DNA from: Kitasatospora sp. Root107
GTDB taxonomy: Bacteria; Actinomycetota; Actinomycetes; Streptomycetales; Streptomycetaceae
DNA: 64,000 nt
Assembly (NCBI RefSeq): GCF_001424875.1
Contig: NZ_LMCT01000067.1
Coordinates: forward strand, 62,001-126,000
Reading direction: 5' to 3'
The notes beneath the pieces are model-generated. The model saw nothing but the letters and a program-made list of their open reading frames with translations, was not told where the DNA came from and ran no database searches. Numbering within the stretch: position 1 is the stretch's first letter; each line of letters opens with the position of its first letter. Position numbers and translations under genes: made by a program. Below are positions 44,335-53,141 of the stretch, piece by piece.

Positions 44335-45135
44335 ATGAGAACGATGACCCCGGGCGCAGCCCGCCGCCAGGAGACCGCCGAGACCGTCCGCGGGCGGCTG
44401 ACCTACCTCTTCCTGACACCTGCTCAGGCGGCTCCGGCAGCTCGGCTGACGGGAGCTCCCGAGCCGACCGGACCTGCTGAACCTGCCGGACCTGATGTGC
44501 CGGCCGAGGAGGCGGTGCTGCCGCCCGAGCCGCCTCCGCTGGTGCGCGGCCTGCTGTTCGACCGCCGGGCGGTGCTCGGCCTCTCGGTGCTGCTGCTACT
44601 CGCGGTCGGGTACGCCGTGCAGCACTTCTGGCTCGGCCGTCCCTCGGTGGTCGCCGTTCCGGCCACCGTGGCTGCGGTCTCCTCGGCATCGGCCGGGCCG
44701 CGTTCAGGGGCGGGGCCGCCGTCGGGGCCGACCGTGGTAGTCGACGTCGCGGGGAAGGTCCGGCACCCGGGCCTGCGGACGCTGCCGAGCGGTGCCCGGG
44801 TGGCGGACGCACTCGTGCTGGCGGGCGGCCCGCTGCCCGACACGGCCATGGACGGGCTGAACCTCGCCCGGGTGCTCACCGACGGTGAGCAGATCCTGGT
44901 CGGCGGGGGAGCCGTCCCCGGTGCTGCGCCGGGCGCCCGGGCCGGGCCGGTCAACCTCAACCTGGCGACCAGGGAGCAACTCGACGCCCTGCCCGGCGTG
45001 GGGCCCACGCTCGCCGAGCGGATTCTGCAGCACCGCCAGGAGCACGGCCCGTTCCGCTCCCTCGACCAGCTCCGCCAGATCAGCGGCATCGGTGACCGCA
45101 AGTACGCCGAGCTCCGGGCGCTGCTGACACTGTGA
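44335..45135 (+). CDS. comEA: ComEA family DNA-binding protein (SLBB + helix-hairpin-helix)
   Basis: Membrane-anchored DNA receptor type protein. A cytosolic Pro-rich N-terminus is followed by one membrane helix (AVLGLSVLLLLAVGYAV, about 80-97), a Ser/Gly/Pro linker, an SLBB fold (VVVDVAGKVRHPGLRTL, about 136-200) and two HhH motifs (NLATREQLDALPGVGPTLAERIL and LDQLRQISGIGDRKYAELRAL, each in parts). ATG 44335 is used; the frame is open upstream but without an RBS or conserved sequence. The last bases overlap comEC (GTGA). Length is 266 aa. Confidence 0.93.
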   Translation: MRTMTPGAARRQETAETVRGRLTYLFLTPAQAAPAARLTGAPEPTGPAEPAGPDVPAEEAVLPPEPPPLVRGLLFDRRAVLGLSVLLLLAVGYAVQHFWLGRPSVVAVPATVAAVSSASAGPRSGAGPPSGPTVVVDVAGKVRHPGLRTLPSGARVADALVLAGGPLPDTAMDGLNLARVLTDGEQILVGGGAVPGAAPGARAGPVNLNLATREQLDALPGVGPTLAERILQHRQEHGPFRSLDQLRQISGIGDRKYAELRALLTL

Positions 45136-47606
45136 CAGCCCATTCGCCGACAGCCCGTCCGCCGACACCTCATCTGACGACGCCTCACCCGGTCGAGCCG
45201 GCCGACCTCCGGCTGCTGGTGCCCACGGTCGTGGTCTGGGCGGTCACCGCCACCGTGCTCGGCCTCGGCGAGCAGCACCGGCCGCTGCTGCTGGGCGTGG
45301 CGGGCCTGCTCGTCGTCACCGCCCTGGTCCTGCTGCTGTACCGCTCCCGGCCGGCCGGTGCCCTGCTCGCCGCCACCCTGCTGGCCGCGGCCGCCGCGAC
45401 GGCCGGCACCACCCTGCACGCCGCCGACCTGCACCGGGGCCCGATCCCCGCGCTCGCCCGGTCCGAGGCCCCGCCCGCGCTGACCGTCGAACTCACCGTC
45501 ACCGGTGACCCCAAGCCCCGCACCTCGCAGGCCCGGGGCACCGCTCCCGGGCAGTCCATGCTCACCCTCGCCGCCACCGTCGACCGGGTCGGCAGGGACA
45601 TGGACACCACGACTCCAGTCACCGTGGTGGTCCGCGCCCAGGACGTCGCCGCCTGGCGGGAGGTGATCCCGTCCACCCGACTGCGGGCGGACGTCCGAGT
45701 GCTGCCCGCCACCGAGGAGTACCGCAGCACCGCCGCCGCCCTGCTGGCGCAGGGCCCACCCCAACAGCTCGAAGCCCCGGGTCACACCCAGCAGTTGGCC
45801 GCCCGGCTGCGGTCCGGCCTGCGGGCTGCCACCGACCATCTGGCCACCGATCCCCGGGGCCTGCTCCCCGGTCTGGTGGTGGGCGACACCACCCGGCTGC
45901 CCGCCGATCTCGACCAGGCGTTCCGGGCGACCGACCTGGGGCACCTGACCGCTGTCTCCGGGGCCAATCTGGCCATCGTGCTGGCCGTCCTGCTCGGCAC
46001 GCCCACCCGGGCGGGCGGCCAGGCCCGAGGCGGCCTGGCGGGCCTGCTCGGGCTGCCCCTGCGCACCACCGCCCTGGTCGGTGCCGTCCTCACGGTGGCC
46101 TTCGTGACGGTCTGCCGCCCGGAGCCCAGCGTGCTGCGAGCCGCCGCCACCGGGCTGGTCGGCCTGCTCGCGCTCGCCACCGGACGCCCTCGGCAGGCCC
46201 TGCCCGCGCTCTGTTCCGCCGTCCTGTTGCTGCTCCTGTTCGACCCGTACCTGGCCCGGTCCTTCGGCTTCCTGTTCTCCGTCCTCGCCACCACCGGTCT
46301 GCTCACGCTCGGCCCGCGCTGGTCCGCCGCGCTGCGGGCCCGGGGCTGGCCCGGGTACCTGGCAGCCGCGGCCGGCGCCACCGCAGCCGCCCAGGCGCTC
46401 TGCGCCCCGGCCACCATCCTGCTGGCGCCCCGGATCAGCCTGGTCGCCATTCCCTGTAACCTGCTCGCCGAGGCGGCCGTCGCCCCGGCCACGCTGCTCG
46501 GCTTCGCCACGCTGGCCGTCGATCCGCTCTCCCGCCCCGCCGCCCGGCTGCTGGCCGATCTGGCGGCCGTCCCCACGGGCTGGCTGGCCGCCGTCGCCCG
46601 GCACGGCGCGGCCCTCCCCGGTGCCCAACTCAACTGGCCCGGCGGGCTCTTCGGAGCCGCCCTGCTCGCGCTGGCCACCCTTGCGCTGGCCTGGTCCACC
46701 CGTCCGTTCCGAGCTGCGAGCCGACTGCGGCCGGTCCTCGCCGCCGTCCTCGCCCTGACCCTGTTGCTCGCCGTGCTCCGCCCGGCCCCGCTCGCCCGGC
46801 TCGCCACCGGCTGGCCGCCGCCCGGCTGGCGGTTCGTCATGTGCGACGTGGACCAGGGCGACATGTCCGTGCTCCCGATCGGTTCCCCCTCCGACAGCGC
46901 GATCGTGGTGGACACCGGCCCCGACCCGCTCGCCGCCGACCGCTGCCTGCGCGAACTGGGCATCACCATCGTCCCGTTGATCATCCTGAGCCACTATCAC
47001 GCCGACCATGTCGAGGGCCTGCCCGGTGTCCTGCGTGGCCGTACGGTCGGTGCCGTCCAGGTCACCACCCTCGACTCGCCACCGGGTGAGCGGGCCCGGG
47101 TGCTGGCCTGGGCCGCCGCCTCGGGGGTCCCCGTTCTTCCGGCCCGGCAGGACGAACGGCGCAGCACCGGCCCCGAACTCTCCTGGCACCTGCTCTGGCC
47201 CACCGACCCGCTCAACCCGGCCGCCCCGGGCGCCAACAACGCCAGCATCGCGCTGATCGCCACCGTCGGCCGACCGCCCGACGCGCTCCGGATCGCCCTG
47301 CTCGGCGATCTCGAACCACCGGCCCAGGCTGCCCTGCGGGCCCGTCCGGCCCTACCCAGGGTCGACGTTCTCAAGGTCGCCCACCACGGCTCGGCCCACC
47401 AGGACCAGGAGCTCACCCGCACCCTCGACCCCCGCCTGGCGCTGATCTCCTGCGGCCTCGGAAACCCCTACGGTCACCCGTCCCCCGCCACCATCGACCG
47501 GCTCCGATCAATGGGGGTCACCGTCCTGCGCACCGACCACTCCGGAGCCATCGCCGTCCTCGGCACGTCCACCAGCCTGCACGCCGTTACCCAAGGGAGC
47601 CGGTGA
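45132..47606 (+). CDS. comEC: ComEC/Rec2 family DNA-internalisation protein
   Basis: Channel-type protein with an N-terminal membrane part, the competence domain (GLVVGDTTRLP ... TAVSGANLAIVLA) with many helices, and a C-terminal metallo-beta-lactamase-like domain. The metal motif is S-H621-Y-H623-A-D625-H626, and a further His is in KVAHHGSAHQD. The usual DVGQGD before the nuclease-like domain reads DVDQGD here. Length is 824 aa. Natural transformation is not established for Streptomyces, so the role is open; the pair comEA-comEC is nevertheless widely conserved. Confidence 0.93.
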   Translation: MTAHSPTARPPTPHLTTPHPVEPADLRLLVPTVVVWAVTATVLGLGEQHRPLLLGVAGLLVVTALVLLLYRSRPAGALLAATLLAAAAATAGTTLHAADLHRGPIPALARSEAPPALTVELTVTGDPKPRTSQARGTAPGQSMLTLAATVDRVGRDMDTTTPVTVVVRAQDVAAWREVIPSTRLRADVRVLPATEEYRSTAAALLAQGPPQQLEAPGHTQQLAARLRSGLRAATDHLATDPRGLLPGLVVGDTTRLPADLDQAFRATDLGHLTAVSGANLAIVLAVLLGTPTRAGGQARGGLAGLLGLPLRTTALVGAVLTVAFVTVCRPEPSVLRAAATGLVGLLALATGRPRQALPALCSAVLLLLLFDPYLARSFGFLFSVLATTGLLTLGPRWSAALRARGWPGYLAAAAGATAAAQALCAPATILLAPRISLVAIPCNLLAEAAVAPATLLGFATLAVDPLSRPAARLLADLAAVPTGWLAAVARHGAALPGAQLNWPGGLFGAALLALATLALAWSTRPFRAASRLRPVLAAVLALTLLLAVLRPAPLARLATGWPPPGWRFVMCDVDQGDMSVLPIGSPSDSAIVVDTGPDPLAADRCLRELGITIVPLIILSHYHADHVEGLPGVLRGRTVGAVQVTTLDSPPGERARVLAWAAASGVPVLPARQDERRSTGPELSWHLLWPTDPLNPAAPGANNASIALIATVGRPPDALRIALLGDLEPPAQAALRARPALPRVDVLKVAHHGSAHQDQELTRTLDPRLALISCGLGNPYGHPSPATIDRLRSMGVTVLRTDHSGAIAVLGTSTSLHAVTQGSR

Positions 47607-47652
47607 TCGTATCTAATGCCATGATCGTCACCTCAGCCCCAGGAGCCCCCCG

Positions 47653-48273
47653 ATGAGCACGTTCACCGCCCCCGAGACGCCGGTCTTCCGGACCGCCACG
47701 CCACGGGAGAAGGCCGCGAAGGTGGTCACCGACGTGCTGGCCCCGGCCAATCTGGTGATCGGCCTCCTCCTGCTCGTCGGTTGGCACACCAGCCAGAGCT
47801 GGCGTGGTCTCGGCTGGGGCCTGCTGGCCGCGCTGTTCTGCGGCATCATCCCGCTCGGCATCATCCTGCTGGGAGTTCGGCGCGGGGCGCTGACGGACAA
47901 GCACATCCGGGTCCGCAGGCAGCGGATGATCCCGATGGGCGCCAGCCTGGTCTCCGTGGTGGCGGGCGTGACCGCGCTGCGCGTCCTGGGCGCTCCGGCC
48001 GAGGTGTTCGCGCTGGCCGTCGCGATGCTGGTCGGGCTGGCCACCTCGCTGCTGGTGACGGTCTGGTGGCAGATCTCCATCCACAACTCGGTGGCCGGCG
48101 GCGCGGCCCTGATCCTGCTGCTGGTCTTCGGGCCGCTGCTCGCGCTCTCCGCCGCAGCGGTCGCGGCCATCGGCTGGTCGCGCCTGGTCCTGAAGGCCCA
48201 CACGCTGCCGCAGGTGCTGGCCGGCACAGCATTGGGCGGCGTGGCCGCGCTCACCTTCGCCCTGCTGCGCTGA
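47653..48273 (+). CDS. PAP2-like integral membrane protein
   Basis: A 206-aa protein with five to six hydrophobic helices. The ISIHNSVAGG and WSRLVLKAHTLPQVLAGTALGG segments match the second and third PAP2 phosphatase motifs (S-x-H and R-x5-H-x3-Q/D), with Gln in place of the usual Asp. It may dephosphorylate a lipid, but activity is uncertain. ATG 47653 follows CCAGGAG. Confidence 0.75.
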   Translation: MSTFTAPETPVFRTATPREKAAKVVTDVLAPANLVIGLLLLVGWHTSQSWRGLGWGLLAALFCGIIPLGIILLGVRRGALTDKHIRVRRQRMIPMGASLVSVVAGVTALRVLGAPAEVFALAVAMLVGLATSLLVTVWWQISIHNSVAGGAALILLLVFGPLLALSAAAVAAIGWSRLVLKAHTLPQVLAGTALGGVAALTFALLR

Positions 48274-48323
48274 CGGCCGGTCACAGGACGAGCAGCCGCT
48301 GGTCCTCGGCCTGCCGGCCCAGG

Positions 48324-48587
48324 TCAGCCCTCCTCGCGCCAGCCGTCCTGTTCGGCGCTCAGCCGGTCCAGGGCGGCGAGCCGATCCGCCGTCCAGCCGC
48401 CCTCCTCGGGTGCCTCCAGCACCACCAGCCACTGCGCGTCCTCCGCGTCGTCCTCGCCGGCCAGGGCGTCCCGGACGAGTTCGATCCCGCCCAGGTCGGG
48501 CCAGCGGGCGGAGAGCTCCTCCGTCACCTCCTCGGCGGCGTCACGGTCGGGGAACACGAGCAGTTGGCGGGTGAGGTTCATGGTCAC
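48324..48587 (-). CDS. Small acidic hypothetical protein
   Basis: About 87 aa. I chose GTG 48587 (ACC ATG AAC follows), with GGAG ten bases before it; ATG 48581 is the alternative. The product (LTRQLLVFPDRDAAEEV ... DGWREEG) is acidic, alpha/beta-like and soluble. Homologues lie beside holA in streptomycetes. The longer frame to 48860 is Arg/Pro-rich and has no RBS. Function unknown. Confidence 0.65.
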   Translation of the reverse strand: MTMNLTRQLLVFPDRDAAEEVTEELSARWPDLGGIELVRDALAGEDDAEDAQWLVVLEAPEEGGWTADRLAALDRLSAEQDGWREEG

Positions 48588-48670
48588 GGACACCATTCTC
48601 CACACCGCCCACGGGCTCCGGAGCACCGGTTGCGGAGCACCGTCGGTGGTACGTGCGATCCTGGTAGGCG

Positions 48671-49666
48671 ATGGCCAGGAAGAGTGCACCCGACGACCTG
48701 CTCGCCCCGCTGACCCTGGTGGTCGGCCAGGAGGAGCTGCTGCTCGACCGCGCGGTCGCCGTCGTGGTCGCCGCCGCCAGGGCGGCCGATCCGGACACCG
48801 ACGTACGCGACCTCGCCCCCGGTGCCCTGCAGCCCGGCAGCCTGGCCGAGTTGACCACACCCTCGCTCTTCGCCGAGCGCAAGGTGATCGTGGTCCGGGC
48901 CGCGCAGGATCTCGCGGCGGATTCGGTCAAGGAGCTCAGGGCCTACCTCGACGCGCCCGCCGAGGAGGTCATGATGGTGCTGGTCCATGCGGGCGGCGCC
49001 AAGGGCAAGGGCCTGCTGGATGCCGGGCGCAAGCTCGGCGGCCGTGAGGTGGCCTGCCCCAAGCTCACCAAGGCCGGGGAGAAACTGGCCTTCATCAAGG
49101 GCGAGTTCCGTACGCTCGGCCGCTCCGCCACCCCCGAGGCCTGCCAGGCCCTGTTCGATGCGCTCGGCAGTGACCTGCGCGAGCTGGCCGCCGCCTGCAG
49201 TCAGTTGACCGCCGACGTCGAGGGTGCGATCGACGAGACTGTGGTGGCCAGGTACTACGGCGGCCGGGCCGAGGCCACCGGCTTCGAGGTGGCCGACCTG
49301 GCTGTCACCGGCCGGACGGCCGAGGCGCTGGAGCGGCTGCGCTGGGCGCTGGCGGTCGGTCAGCCGCCGACCGGCATCACCTACGCGCTCGCCTCCGGCG
49401 TCCGCAGCATCGGCCGACTGGCCAGCGCGGGCCGGAACATGCGGCCGGGCGACCTGGCCCGGGAGTTGGGCATGCCGCCGTGGAAGGTGGACCGGGTTCG
49501 TCAGCAGATGCGCGGCTGGACGGGCGACGGGGTTGCCGCCGCCCTCACCGCGATCGCCCGGGCCGACGCCGACGTCAAGGGCGGCTCCGGTGACCCGGCC
49601 TATGCCCTTGAGCGCGCCGTGGTCGCGGTGGCCAGGGCCTCACGCGCGGGCGCCCGCCCGTACTGA
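48671..49666 (+). CDS. holA: DNA polymerase III subunit delta
   Basis: Clamp-loader delta subunit. The 331-aa protein has the AAA-like N-terminus (LTLVVGQEELLLDRAVAVVV), the FAERKVIVVRAA beta-strand, the ACPKLTKAGEKLAFIK segment and the C-terminal helical clamp-loader collar (YALASGVRSIGRL). ATG 48671 is taken. The position after comEA-comEC and before rpsT-lepA is the standard order; here about 7 kb of accessory genes separate holA from rpsT. Confidence 0.95.
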   Translation: MARKSAPDDLLAPLTLVVGQEELLLDRAVAVVVAAARAADPDTDVRDLAPGALQPGSLAELTTPSLFAERKVIVVRAAQDLAADSVKELRAYLDAPAEEVMMVLVHAGGAKGKGLLDAGRKLGGREVACPKLTKAGEKLAFIKGEFRTLGRSATPEACQALFDALGSDLRELAAACSQLTADVEGAIDETVVARYYGGRAEATGFEVADLAVTGRTAEALERLRWALAVGQPPTGITYALASGVRSIGRLASAGRNMRPGDLARELGMPPWKVDRVRQQMRGWTGDGVAAALTAIARADADVKGGSGDPAYALERAVVAVARASRAGARPY

Positions 49667-49752
49667 CCGGCACCCGGGCGGGACGTCAGTACGAGCGGGC
49701 GGGTCGGTGACCGGGAGGGGTAAGGCCCTCCGGCAGTCGGCGCCCGAGGGCC

Positions 49753-50949
49753 TTACACCTCGGCGAGTGCCTTCCAGCGGATCCGGGTGCTGCACAGCGA
49801 GACCAGCCCGGCCGACGCCGCGACGGCGGACATGCCCCAGACCAGGCTGCTGCCGTCCGCGATGAAGCCGATGATCGCCGGGCCGGCCAGCAGGCCGATG
49901 GTGCCCATGGCGGCGACCAGCGCCAGCGCGTCCGAGCCCTGGCGGGCGGCGGCCACGTAGACGCACGGGGTGATCGCCGCGGTGCCCAGGCCGACGCAGG
50001 CGAAGCCGATCAGCGCGGGGACGACCCCGCCGACCAGCAGGGCGGTGGCGAGTCCGGCGCCGGCCAGCGCGCTGCCCGCGACCACGATCCGGCCGTCACC
50101 CCAGCGGGCGCGCCAGCCGTCGGCGAAGATCCGGGCCAGCACCATCATCCCGGAGACCACGGCGATGCCCAGCGGTGCGACCTGGGCCGAGGCACTGACG
50201 ACGTCCTTCATGTAGAGCGTCGACCAGTCGTTCATGGCACCTTCGGTGATGGTGCCGAAGACCATGGCCAGACCCATCCAGATGGTCACCCGGGTCGGCA
50301 GGGTCAGCCCGCGCTTGGCAGCCGGTTCGGGTTCGGGCTGCTCCGCAGCGTCCTGCGCTGCCGTTTCCTGGGTGGTCGGCTGATCGCTCGTCAGCAGTCC
50401 GGACCGGGTGAGCCCGACCACCAGGACCAGCAGCAGGGCGGCCACGCCGAAGTGCACAGTCAGCGCCGAGGTGAAGAGGTTGACGCCGGAGGCGACCAGC
50501 GCGGCGGCCAGCGAGCCGGCGCTGAAGGTGGCGTGGAACCTGGCCATCGCGGTGCGCTGGTACTCGACCTCGAGGGCGGCGCCCTGGGCGTTCATCGCGA
50601 CGTTGAGGAAGCCCACCGCCACCCCGTCCAGGCAGATCACCACCAGGGTGACCGGGTAGTTCGGCGTCACGGCCAGCACCGGCAGGATCACGGCCAGCGC
50701 GAGGGCGGCCAGCAGCGACAGCCGCCGCGACCCCAGCCGTTTCATCGCGACCGCCACCAGCGGGTAGGAAGCCGCCGCACCCACGCCGCCGGCCATCAGC
50801 AGCAGTCCGAGCTGCGCCTCGGTGAGGTCCAGCTCCGTCTTCAGCGCGGGGAGCCGGGAGACCCAGGTGGCGTACTGGAACCCGAGAAAGAAGAACAGTG
50901 TGGCGATCGCCAACTGGGCTCTCCGGAAGGGGTCGTGAGCGCGGAGCAT
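49753..50949 (-). CDS. MFS transporter
   Basis: A 398-aa protein with about 12 helices split 6+6 by a charged loop (TSDQPTTQETAAQDAAEQPE). The family motif A appears as KRLGSRRLSLLAALALAV after helix 2. It most resembles sugar-type or multidrug MFS proteins with the QYATWVSRLPALK N-terminus. ATG 50949 has no strong RBS. It lies 55 bp after the GNAT gene on the same strand, so it may be the third gene of the unit starting at 52847. Confidence 0.9.
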   Translation of the reverse strand: MLRAHDPFRRAQLAIATLFFFLGFQYATWVSRLPALKTELDLTEAQLGLLLMAGGVGAAASYPLVAVAMKRLGSRRLSLLAALALAVILPVLAVTPNYPVTLVVICLDGVAVGFLNVAMNAQGAALEVEYQRTAMARFHATFSAGSLAAALVASGVNLFTSALTVHFGVAALLLVLVVGLTRSGLLTSDQPTTQETAAQDAAEQPEPEPAAKRGLTLPTRVTIWMGLAMVFGTITEGAMNDWSTLYMKDVVSASAQVAPLGIAVVSGMMVLARIFADGWRARWGDGRIVVAGSALAGAGLATALLVGGVVPALIGFACVGLGTAAITPCVYVAAARQGSDALALVAAMGTIGLLAGPAIIGFIADGSSLVWGMSAVAASAGLVSLCSTRIRWKALAEV

Positions 50950-51006
50950 GTGTGAATCAGCCTTCTTCGTCTTCGGTGGTGGGGGGCGAGTTCCGGGCCG
51001 GGCCGG

Positions 51007-51504
51007 TCAGAGCGGCTTGGACATGTAGACCGCCGCCGTCCCGTAGCTCGCCGGGAGTTCGACCTCGCGGTGGGCGGCGTAGCCCAGCCGGGCCCAGAGG
51101 ACGTGGCTGCGCTGGACGGCCACCATGGAGAGCCGCTCGAATCCGTGCGACCGCGCGGTGGCCTCGATCTGCCGGACGAAGTGCGGTGTCAGCCCCCGGC
51201 CGCGCAGCTCCTCGGTGATCACGAAGTCGTGCGCGTGCAGGTTCTCCGACGCGTATCCCGCCGTCTCCGTCAGGCCGAGGTCCGGGCACCGGCCCAACGG
51301 GTAGGGCAGCGCCAGCAGGTAGCCGCCGAACTCCCCGTCGTACTCCAGCGCGAAGCAGGTACCGGGCGAGACGGCAGCCCTGGACCGGAGCGCCTCGGAC
51401 CCCTCGGACAGGCCGCTCTCGGCGTAGGCCCTGGCCTCCAGCGCCACCAGGTCGTCCCAGTCGCTCTCCACCAGTGGGCGGATGCGGATGCTCTCCTCGG
51501 TCAC
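51007..51504 (-). CDS. GNAT family N-acetyltransferase
   Basis: A 165-aa acetyl-CoA-dependent transferase. The N-terminus IRIRPLVESDWDDLVALE is typical. The acetyl-CoA loop reads ELRGRGLTPHFVRQIEATA, and the C-terminal LWARLGYAAHREVELP gives the last strand. GTG 51504 overlaps the stop of the upstream gene (GTGA), so the two are coupled. The acceptor is unknown; an amine or sugar product of the neighbouring GT-like enzyme is possible. Confidence 0.9.
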   Translation of the reverse strand: MTEESIRIRPLVESDWDDLVALEARAYAESGLSEGSEALRSRAAVSPGTCFALEYDGEFGGYLLALPYPLGRCPDLGLTETAGYASENLHAHDFVITEELRGRGLTPHFVRQIEATARSHGFERLSMVAVQRSHVLWARLGYAAHREVELPASYGTAAVYMSKPL

Positions 51505-52847
51505 CGGCCCAGCGCCCCGTCGGAGTCGGAGTCGGCGCCGGGCGACAGCTCGAGGCCGACGGCCCGGCTCGCCGCGACCAGCGGGCCCCAGGCGTCGATC
51601 AGCAGCGCGAAGGACTCGATGTCGGCCTGCGCCTCGTCCAGCAGGCGGTCCCGGAGCGGCGCCAGGTGGTCGGCGAACTCGGCGTACTTTCCGCCCAGTC
51701 GGCGGTAGCAGCGGTCGACCACGTCCAGCCGCCGGACGTTCTCCGCCCGGTCCGCCCCGGCGGTCTGCCGGGCGAATCCGGCGATGGCCGCGGCACGCAC
51801 GTGGTGCTCCTCGTCGAGCAGCGCCGGTCCGGCCGCCTCCAGGGCGAAGTAGACGGGGTGGAAGTAGAGCATCGACAGCAGGAACTTCACGAACCGCAGC
51901 TGGTACGCGAGGAACCCGGCGCCGGTCCGCCGTTCCGGGGTGTAGTAGTTGACGATGTGCCGGTTGTGCACGACCGCCGGCAGCGGGGCGTGCCGGACCA
52001 CGTGCAGCAGGAAGTAGTCGCTGCCGATGGTGGCGGTCGCGGGCGGCAGCGGGACGCGTTCGTACAGCTCGCGGTCGAAGCCGATGTTGCACATGTCGAT
52101 CCGCCAGATGTCCGGCACGTCCAGCACCGACACGTCGTGGATGAACGGATCGGTGCCGCCGCCGACGAAGGACTCCTCGACCAGCCCGTCGATCTCCTCC
52201 CGCGACCACTCGGGCGGGGCCCAGAGGCTGACCACCTCGTGGTAGATCGCGGGGTCCAGTTCGCGGATCTCGCCGACGTCCACGGAGAGTTCACCGATGA
52301 AGGAGCTGCCGACCATGGACACCGGCTTGGCTCCGTGCACCGGGTCGAGGGCGTTCTCGGTGACGCCGTCGGCCGCCTCGGCGCCCGACCTCCCGAGCGA
52401 GAGCAGCTCCTGGTGGATGGGGAACACCGGTATGCCGTCCAGGAGTTGGTAGCCACTGTCGGAGTCCCGGCGGTGGATCGAGGCGCAGCCGAGCGCACCG
52501 GCGATCAGGAACGCCCGGTTGGTGCAGGCGCCGTAGGAGACGGCGTCCGGCAGCATCAGCTCGAGCAGCGACTCCGGGTCGGCGGCACCGGACCGGTCGA
52601 TCACCGCCCGCAGGAAGTCGCGCTGGGCGGCCTCGTCGAGGTGGTGCACGATCACGTTCGGCAGCACCGGAAGTTCGCCGACGGCCTTGGCGTGCTCGGT
52701 GAACGTCGACTGGTCCGAGGAGTCGAGGATCAGCAGCCGGACCTCGACGCCGAACTGCTCGGCCGCGTACGCCGCTTCGGCGCCGATGTCCGAAATCGTG
52801 CCGGTGCAGGCGCGGTTGGTGGGAAGGGTCAGGCAGATCCTGCGCAA
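51501..52847 (-). CDS. GT-A-like hypothetical protein (DUF6271-like)
   Basis: A 448-aa soluble protein. The N-terminal half has a Rossmann-like strand pattern (RRICLTLPTNRACTGTI, VEVRLLILDSSD), then ASIHRRDSDSGYQ with D128-S-D130, which resembles the metal-binding DxD of GT-A glycosyltransferases. I recall the DUF6271 family of actinobacteria as the nearest fit but cannot check it. The C-terminal half is helical. It is the first gene of a coupled row with GNAT and MFS genes, and a dre-like site lies 48 bp upstream. The context suggests synthesis and export of a modified small molecule. Confidence 0.6.
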   Translation of the reverse strand: MRRICLTLPTNRACTGTISDIGAEAAYAAEQFGVEVRLLILDSSDQSTFTEHAKAVGELPVLPNVIVHHLDEAAQRDFLRAVIDRSGAADPESLLELMLPDAVSYGACTNRAFLIAGALGCASIHRRDSDSGYQLLDGIPVFPIHQELLSLGRSGAEAADGVTENALDPVHGAKPVSMVGSSFIGELSVDVGEIRELDPAIYHEVVSLWAPPEWSREEIDGLVEESFVGGGTDPFIHDVSVLDVPDIWRIDMCNIGFDRELYERVPLPPATATIGSDYFLLHVVRHAPLPAVVHNRHIVNYYTPERRTGAGFLAYQLRFVKFLLSMLYFHPVYFALEAAGPALLDEEHHVRAAAIAGFARQTAGADRAENVRRLDVVDRCYRRLGGKYAEFADHLAPLRDRLLDEAQADIESFALLIDAWGPLVAASRAVGLELSPGADSDSDGALGR

Positions 52848-52894
52848 GTCGGTGCTCCGGTTCAGGTGTCGGGCGTCGCGTCAGTGTGCCAGCA

Positions 52895-52910
52895 ATTGGA
52901 CTAGACCAAC
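52895..52910 (-). promoter_or_regulatory. dre-like palindrome before the GT-like gene
   Basis: The core TGGACTAGACCA (52897-52908) matches the DasR core TGGTCTAGACCA at 11 of 12 positions (full site 12 of 16). It lies between divergent units, 48 bp from the minus-strand start at 52847. The rest of 52848-53141 shows nothing else I can assign. Confidence 0.5.
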
Positions 52911-53141
52911 TGGAGTTGTTGCACATCGAAGCAGTCCGGCCCGCGCTGCTCAAGTCCCGGCCGGGTGCTCCGGGTGGTTTTCTGCGCAACAGTGCCCGGA
53001 CGGCCACTCGATTCCGCTCGAAAGGGCAGCGGAAGAGGGCTGACGACTGCGCGCCCGGCCCCCGGAAAACAAGGTGCGGACCGTCGGACCGTCCCGCAGA
53101 CTGGCGCGGAATCCCCCCGAACCTCCGAAGGAGTCCCCGCC

